Source: Chara braunii (Eukaryota; Streptophyta; Charophyceae; Charales; Characeae). Taken from it: a stretch of DNA of 23,736 bases. The number at the start of each line of letters is the position of its first letter. Within the stretch, counting starts at the first letter, position 1. A program made the position numbers and the translations under genes. The stretch spans positions 3,109,923-3,133,658 of the forward strand of contig BFEA01000040.1 in NCBI GenBank assembly GCA_003427395.1. The letters are read 5' to 3'. Under the pieces are notes generated by a model. The model was not told where the DNA came from and made no database searches. It was given only the letters and a program-made list of their open reading frames with translations. Below are positions 18,972 through 23,736 of the stretch, piece after piece.

Positions 18972-20299
18972 TTAATCGTGTTTCAATCGTTCCGCCAAAG
19001 CATCCCTCAGCGCCAACGCTTCGTTTGTCGACGTCATCATCGACACAGGCTGGAGGGGCTGTTCCACACGTCGTCGCACACCATTGCCGTCGACCTCCCA
19101 TAGCAGATTCTCGTCGAAGGGTATTCCTGCGTCGATCAGCATGTTGTGCAGTATGCACACGGCGGTGAACTGCTGCGGGAGCGTAACCAGGTTTGTCTTG
19201 TGTGTCCGCAGAAACAGCCGCCACATGCCCTTCAGCCTGCCGAATGCCCTCTCCACTGCTCCCCTCGCCACCTTCTGTTTCTGGTCAAATCACTCCTCGT
19301 CGATGTGTTGATTGATGCCTCTATACGGGACGACCATCCATTCTGAAGGGGGGTACCCATTCTCCGCCAGAACGTACCCGTTGGTCTTCACACCGAACGG
19401 CAGTGTCACAGGAGGACCACGGAACAACGACCCCTCCTCTGCGCGCAGCGACGGGCTGGACAACTGCAGCACCCTGATGTCGTGGCAGCTACTTGGGTAT
19501 CCCATGAGCACGTCGAGCACACGCAAGTCCAGGTCGACAACAACCTGCGAGACGATGGAGAAACGCCGCTTCCTGTCGTAGTAGTTTTCGCTCGGAGTGT
19601 TCGCCGGCTTGTCGACGTAGACGTGGGTACAATGAATGCAACCGTGGCAGTTGGGGAACCCTTTATCAGCAAACGCACGCAGAACGACGAGTTTACTGTC
19701 GGCCACGCGATCTTTTCTCCGAACACCCTTAGCAGCGTGGCAGTAACGTCGCGGACGACAATCAGCCCAGAAGCTCGTCCAATCCCGAAGTTGCACGTGC
19801 TGCTCTCGTACGTCTCTCCTGAAGCCCGCCTATATAGCACGTACGCCACAATCTGGTCCGACTGCAAAGGCTCCCCGTAGAACGTGACCCGCCACTGAAG
19901 ATGAGGTGCACACGCCTCCGCGATTTCCCTGAACACTCGCGGCGACATTCGAAGCTTATCCTGGAAGTAGTCGTCTGTCGCGTCGTCGCATTGCCTCAGG
20001 TCCTCCCATGTGCCTCCTGTCCTGCGCTTCACCCACCAACGCGGCGTCACACGTGGTATCACTCCGCAACCCAACGCGTAGCACAACTGAACAACAGTCT
20101 CCGACGTCGCTACGTATTCAGCCCTATCACACGGATCTTGCGTAAATTTCCTCCGTCTACGCGCGTACAACTGCTCCTTCAGTTGCCTCAGCTCCCTCTC
20201 CTGCTGACATCGAAGAACGATCGTGGACACGGCCGTCGTCACGGCCTGCAGCTCACGATGAGTCAACGCATCACGTCTACCCTCTGCGCCGCCCTCCAT
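18972..20299 (-). pseudogene. PIF/Harbinger-type transposase (DDE_Tnp_4 family), inactivated
   Basis: The family carries out cut-and-paste transposition in the nucleus with a DDE metal-ion catalytic triad. The ATG is at 20299, and the first frame gives about 200 residues, including RVTPRWWVKRRTGGTWEDLR and SSTCNFGIGRASGLIVVRDV. Near 19700 the sense moves to another frame (DSKLVVLRAFADKGFPNC). The first catalytic motif reads GCIHCTHVYVDKP: the expected Asp is His (19632-19634). The second Asp is intact in SSCHDIRVLQL (19479-19481), and the Glu is intact in VERAFGRLKG (19251-19253). A TGA at 19292-19290 interrupts the frame after GINQHIDEE, and the frame resumes in register with FDQKQKVARGAVERAF. 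It ends ALAERLKHD with TAA at 18974-18972. The overall length of about 440 codons is normal. Frameshift, nonsense codon and catalytic substitution together exclude activity. It converges on the + strand companion-type frame. Confidence 0.92.
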
Positions 20300-20748
20300 A
20301 ACCGCGACATGGAAACGGTCCCGTCTTTCCGCTACCCTCTGTGTCGTACTTCTGCACTCGACGAAGAAGTCGGAGACGTCCGTCGAAAGGCGGCCCCTTT
20401 TCTATGCTCACAGTCCCGCAAACGGCAAAGAGGAGCAACGCGCATTCGACGTGTGCAAAGGTCCACGGCGATGGAAGCACCACACGATGGCCGCTCAGCC
20501 CCTTTCCGCAGCACGCCACCCTCGGGCCACCAGGCGCACGTCGTCGTCGTCGTGGCACCAGTCGTTCGAATTTTGAATTTGAAATGTCCACGCCCTTGGG
20601 GTTAAATTTCTTTCCACGTCGGCCGTCGTCTGCTGTTTCCCGCCTCGCGTCGCTGGACCACACTGCCTCCACACGGACAAAAGAAGCTGGACCAAAGACA
20701 TCCGACCCCGCGACCGTTAATTTACGTATGAAAATGGCCGCGGGGAAG
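20300..20748. other. Region upstream of the broken transposase
   Basis: Overlapping frames of up to 234 codons run on both strands, but none is recognised. A CGTCGTCGTCGTCGT run lies at 20539-20553. No clear TATA box for the - strand transposase was found. The stretch probably holds its 5' leader and promoter remains. Confidence 0.4.
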
Positions 20749-20840
20749 CCACAAGGAAACATCCTCGGGGGACGTCCCCAAGGATGAGTGGAACGACGTC
20801 GCAGATTCCCCTACAAATCCACAAGGACGTTTCCTAGTGG
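20749..20840. repeat. Nested inverted repeat with two alternative folds
   Basis: CCACAAGGAAACATCCT (20749-20765) and AGGACGTTTCCTAGTGG (20824-20840) are inverted copies matching at 15 of 17 positions. Inside, 20760-20786 is a near-perfect palindrome (CATCCT/AGGATG around GGGGACGTCCCC). The left arm can therefore pair with either the inner or the outer partner. It lies about 450 bp upstream of the transposase start. Confidence 0.7.
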
Positions 20841-21187
20841 CTCAAAAAAACCGTAAGGAGTGTCTAACGAGGCCCTTGATCATCGCCAAATTTAACCACC
20901 ATGGAATGACGATGAATGCAATGCAAGACACTGCAATCGCTGCCATCTTACCCTTTTTGCAAGATCACGATTTAAAGTCTTGAAAAGCACCGAATCATCC
21001 GAATGTCTTTATTTATTTATTTATTTTTTCTTTTTTTTTAAATGGGAATAGGGCTCCAATCTATTCGTGGGGAGCCGCACGTGCTGGGAACTTGGCCTAG
21101 CCTCCCATATGGAAGTTTTACATAGAACTTTGAAAATTGAGATAACGGGGCCATTGGAGCTACTCAGGAAATTACTATGACAACTTC
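20841..21187. other. Unassigned sequence, no gene recognised
   Basis: Contains an ATTT-repeat and T-rich run at 21008-21040. No reading frame or RNA is recognised. Confidence 0.4.
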
Positions 21188-21535
21188 AGAAATAAGCAAA
21201 ATTCAGAAAATGACTCAGAAACCCCCCAGCAATCCTTTTTACCTCACTCTGGCAAGACTTAATGCAGCAGAGCCACCATCTCCGCCGCTGCTGTACCCTA
21301 TTTCCATCCTACCAACTAGCCCCCTCACTAGTAGGACGCTTGATATCCCACCATCTTTTTTTAAAACCCCACCCACCCTTCTTTTGTTTTTTGAAACAAA
21401 AACATATGCACAATCTAGAACAAGACTCAGACACCACCAATCAATCCCCTGTACCCCACTCCGGCAAGACTTACTGCAGCAGAGCCACCATCTCCGCTGC
21501 TGCTATACCCTATTCTCACCCCACCAGCTAGGCCG
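21188..21535. repeat. Tandem duplication with 211-bp period
   Basis: The segment around GGCAAGACTTAATGCAGCAG (21251-21270) recurs as GGCAAGACTTACTGCAGCAG (21462-21481). It is followed in both copies by AGCCACCATCTCCGC-GCTGCT and an A-CCCTATT word. Homology extends left to AGCAAAATTCAGAAAATGAC versus TGCACAATCTAGAACAAGAC. The second copy is incomplete at its right end. Pro/Ser/His-rich frames across it are probably not genes. Confidence 0.75.
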
Positions 21536-22723
21536 TGATGAGCCAGGATCCGTACTCGGCGGTTTCCCGTACCCCTAAGGGAAAATCCCACGCAGAACCC
21601 CAAAGTATGGATTCAAGATAATGGGAAAAACAGTGCTTCATTTTTTTTCTTTCTTCCCTTTTTCTTTTGTTTAAGAGGAGCGGAGTAGAAAATGTAATTC
21701 GGGTTTTGCGTGGCCGGTTAGCGGCCGCGCCAGAGAATTCAAGAAACGGTTGGGAATTAGCGGGAGTAGGAGTTTTTAATTTTTCGCGCGCGGCTGTTTT
21801 TGAATTTTTGCGCGCCGTGTAAACCCCTCCTCCCGCTCTGCATTCCCGCTCCATCTTCCCTTCTTGCTATGTATCTCCCTCCAGCATGTCTCCTCATCTT
21901 CCCTCTAAGCGAAGTTTGATCCCCTCCTTCTCCTTTCCCTGCGAACGATTGGCTGTCTGATTGGGATGGTCGGGGCAATTGGTGGCTGCGGGAAGCGCAC
22001 CCCACTTGGACGACCACCCCAATCACGCAGACCATTCGACTTGCCTCCTTCGGCACTTCTGGAAACTCTGCCCCTCTCTGTCCTTCTCATCGACACCCCA
22101 TGCTCTGTGCAGCCTCTCCGCCGCCTTCTGCGCTATAAATTCTTGCAAACCCTTCCTCTCACTCTCTTTTGATCTCGGCTGTAAGCTGCGCAAGCTATGC
22201 ACGAAGCCTACGGCGCCAGAAAGGCTCGACGTGCCCTATGGTGGGCGGAGTGACGGCGGGTGGCGGAGTTAGCGGTGGACTTGGGGTAAGGCAGTCGGAG
22301 GGACGGAGCGATGGTGGAGATCAGACGCTGGCAGCGGCAGGGCCTTGTGGCTATGGTTGCCAGTGGTTTTGACGGATTGGTTGGGGACTGGGCCCGGAGT
22401 GGCCAGTCGTGAGAATTTTGTATTTTTAAAGACGAAGTTTTTTCTCTATTGCTGCTTTGTCTCCGTGTGATGTGTGCATGACTGCAAAGGTTGGGTAGTC
22501 TGTTATGCATGTCGGGTATGACAATCTATGGATGTGGAAGGTTTCATTGAGGGCTCTCTGAGTCTCTGGGTATGCGTGTGTGTATGCACCTTTGTGCCTG
22601 AGGAGCGGAATAATTGAGTGCCGATTGCTTGCATGAGGGCATGAATGCGTTGGTTATTCCCGCCTCCCTTCCCTTTTTGTCAATCGTGCGAGCGTGTGTG
22701 TGATACGCGCCCACCTCCTTTCC

Positions 22724-22726
<3 letters not shown>
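21536..22726. other. Unassigned sequence with a possible promoter
   Basis: No known protein is encoded. Frames of about 100 codons on both strands lack motifs. The stretch 22000-22170 is C/T-rich and contains a TATA-like box (listed separately). GCT|GTAAGC at 22178-22186 could be a + strand splice donor. The rest is unremarkable. Confidence 0.35.
22134..22140 (+). promoter_or_regulatory. TATA-like box
   Basis: TATAAAT preceded by GCGC and followed 25-35 bp later by a pyrimidine-rich CTCACTCTCTTTTG stretch suitable for transcription initiation. No coding frame downstream is convincing, so a real transcript is unproven. Confidence 0.25.

Positions 22727-22789
<63 letters not shown>
22727..22789. 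repeat. (TC)n microsatellite
   Basis: About 31 uninterrupted TC repeats. Confidence 0.97.
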
Positions 22790-22790
<1 letters not shown>

Positions 22791-23304
22791 GCGCTGGTCA
22801 GGACCCCAAGAGGAGGCGAATACTTCCGGAGAGATAAGTCACCTGTGTTCTTGCGAGCGACCGACCTCTCTATATCCACCACGGGTGCCCGACACCTCGT
22901 TGAGGTTGAGGACACAAAGAAGAAATGGAGAAAGGGAGTTGGGCGCATCCATCTTCAAGCGGTATTCGTCGATCTTTGCATGGAGTCAAGTTTCGTTCCG
23001 ACGGACGGAAGCGGGCGCCGTGGCCCGAGCTCTGACCTTGGCTTAGAGCGTCGCAGCGCTATGAATCCCCGTCGGCGGCGGCCAAGCGCGGTCGAATCCG
23101 TGGACGCGGCCAGGCCGCCGACCCCACGGACACGCCCCGCGGACGCGCGACTTTGAAGCCACATGGTGGCTAGTGTGGAGGGGGGTTGGGGATTCGGGAA
23201 GCGCCATGGGGCGGCGCAACCCCTGCCCCACCCCCTCGAACAAACAAAAATAAAAAAAAATAATTTTTTGGTTGGGGGGGTTCGGGTGAGTAAAAGTATT
23301 TCGG
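22790..23304. other. Unassigned sequence, no gene recognised
   Basis: A + strand frame (22845-23156) is Arg/Pro-rich and covers a CG-rich stretch. Its overlap with a long - strand frame driven by simple repeats makes both unreliable. No motif is seen. Confidence 0.35.
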
Positions 23305-23353
23305 AAAAAAAAAAAAAAAAAAAAATGCCCTTTTTTATTTTTTTTCTTTTTTT
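23305..23353. repeat. A21 run followed by T-rich run (inverted homopolymers)
   Basis: Twenty-one A (23305-23325), then TGCCC, then T-rich sequence to 23353. It parallels the T18/A10 pair at 8120-8150. Confidence 0.85.
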
Positions 23354-23354
23354 G

Positions 23355-23398
<44 letters not shown>

Positions 23399-23501
23399 CC
23401 CCACAGGAGCACACACACACACACACACACACATAGGTAGGATTGTATATTTCCATGTTCTAGCAGAAGATTCACTCAATTTTGCTTTTTTTTTTTTTTC
23501 G

Positions 23502-23538
<37 letters not shown>

Positions 23539-23658
23539 CCATTAGTGGGGGCGGGGTCGCACCCCATCCCCAACAGGCCCACACACACAGACACACACAA
23601 AGTATTGTATATTTCCAAGTTCTAACGAAAGATTCATTCGATTTTCCTTTTTTTTTTT

Positions 23659-23690
<32 letters not shown>

Positions 23691-23736
23691 AATTGATTGA
23701 CTGATTGGTTGGCGGGGGAGGGGTTGCCCCACCCCC
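23354..23736. repeat. Composite tandem repeat: (GATT)n, CA-rich, AGATTCA motif, poly-T
   Basis: Two complete units and a partial third. Each has GATT repeats (23355-23398, 23502-23538, 23663-23705), a GGCCC-plus-CA stretch (pure CA at 23410-23433), TATATTTCCA(T/A)GTTCTA-, then GAAAGATTCA- or AGAAGATTCA-type motif (23451-23485, 23612-23647), then a T-run. Unit lengths are about 148 and 161 bp. The array runs off the window. Confidence 0.85.

Noticed and set aside
20277-20762. 161-codon - strand frame overlapping the transposase start
   Set aside because: It overlaps the better-supported transposase frame, has no motif and is compatible with chance in GC-rich DNA.
22955-23596. 213-codon - strand frame with repeated Asn-Gln-Ser-Ile
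   Set aside because: It is driven by the GATT and CA microsatellites and poly-T/A runs, so it is not a gene.

Overview
The window looks like nuclear DNA from a streptophyte (green plant or charophyte alga). It is gene-poor and dominated by degraded mobile elements, simple repeats and tandem arrays. Three things point that way: a U6 spliceosomal snRNA-derived sequence, a broken PIF/Harbinger-type transposase, and long non-coding stretches with homopolymers, GA/CT and GATT microsatellites and eukaryotic splice-like sites. The transposase and its companion reading frame resemble families I associate with the Chara braunii genome. That assignment is from memory and is not proven here.

Layout. 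1-5170 has no recognisable gene; 600-2460 is strongly pyrimidine-rich on the + strand. 5171-5720 is an AT-rich block flanked by ATCCGG/CCGGAT clusters. 6254-6500 holds pol III-like boxes and a U6 snRNA relic decayed at CpG sites. 6640-7440 is a tandem array of about 178-bp units, several with a hairpin. 7925-9510 is bounded by two mirror-ordered dyad clusters and contains a 149-bp tandem repeat and long homopolymers. 9640-11660 has donor- and acceptor-like sites on the - strand and one plausible Asn/Ser-rich internal exon (11282-11652).

12515-13730 is the most striking feature: sixteen short hairpins with a near-invariant hexaloop, whose inner and outer stems change in compensating ways from copy to copy. 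14101-14357 is a second array, three 85-bp units with a small covarying hairpin.

15356-20299 is mobile-element territory. A + strand companion-type reading frame (broken) converges on a - strand DDE_Tnp_4/Harbinger transposase (broken by a frameshift, a TGA stop, and Asp-to-His at the first catalytic position). Neither can make an intact product. 20749-20840 is a nested inverted repeat. 21188-21535 is a 211-bp tandem duplication. The right end is a CT microsatellite and GATT/CA/poly-T composite repeats that share a motif with the 8.4-9.5 kb repeats.

No intact protein-coding gene can be asserted. The best candidate for something undescribed is the covarying hairpin array at 12.5-13.7 kb, with related behaviour in the arrays at 6.7-7.1 and 14.1-14.4 kb.
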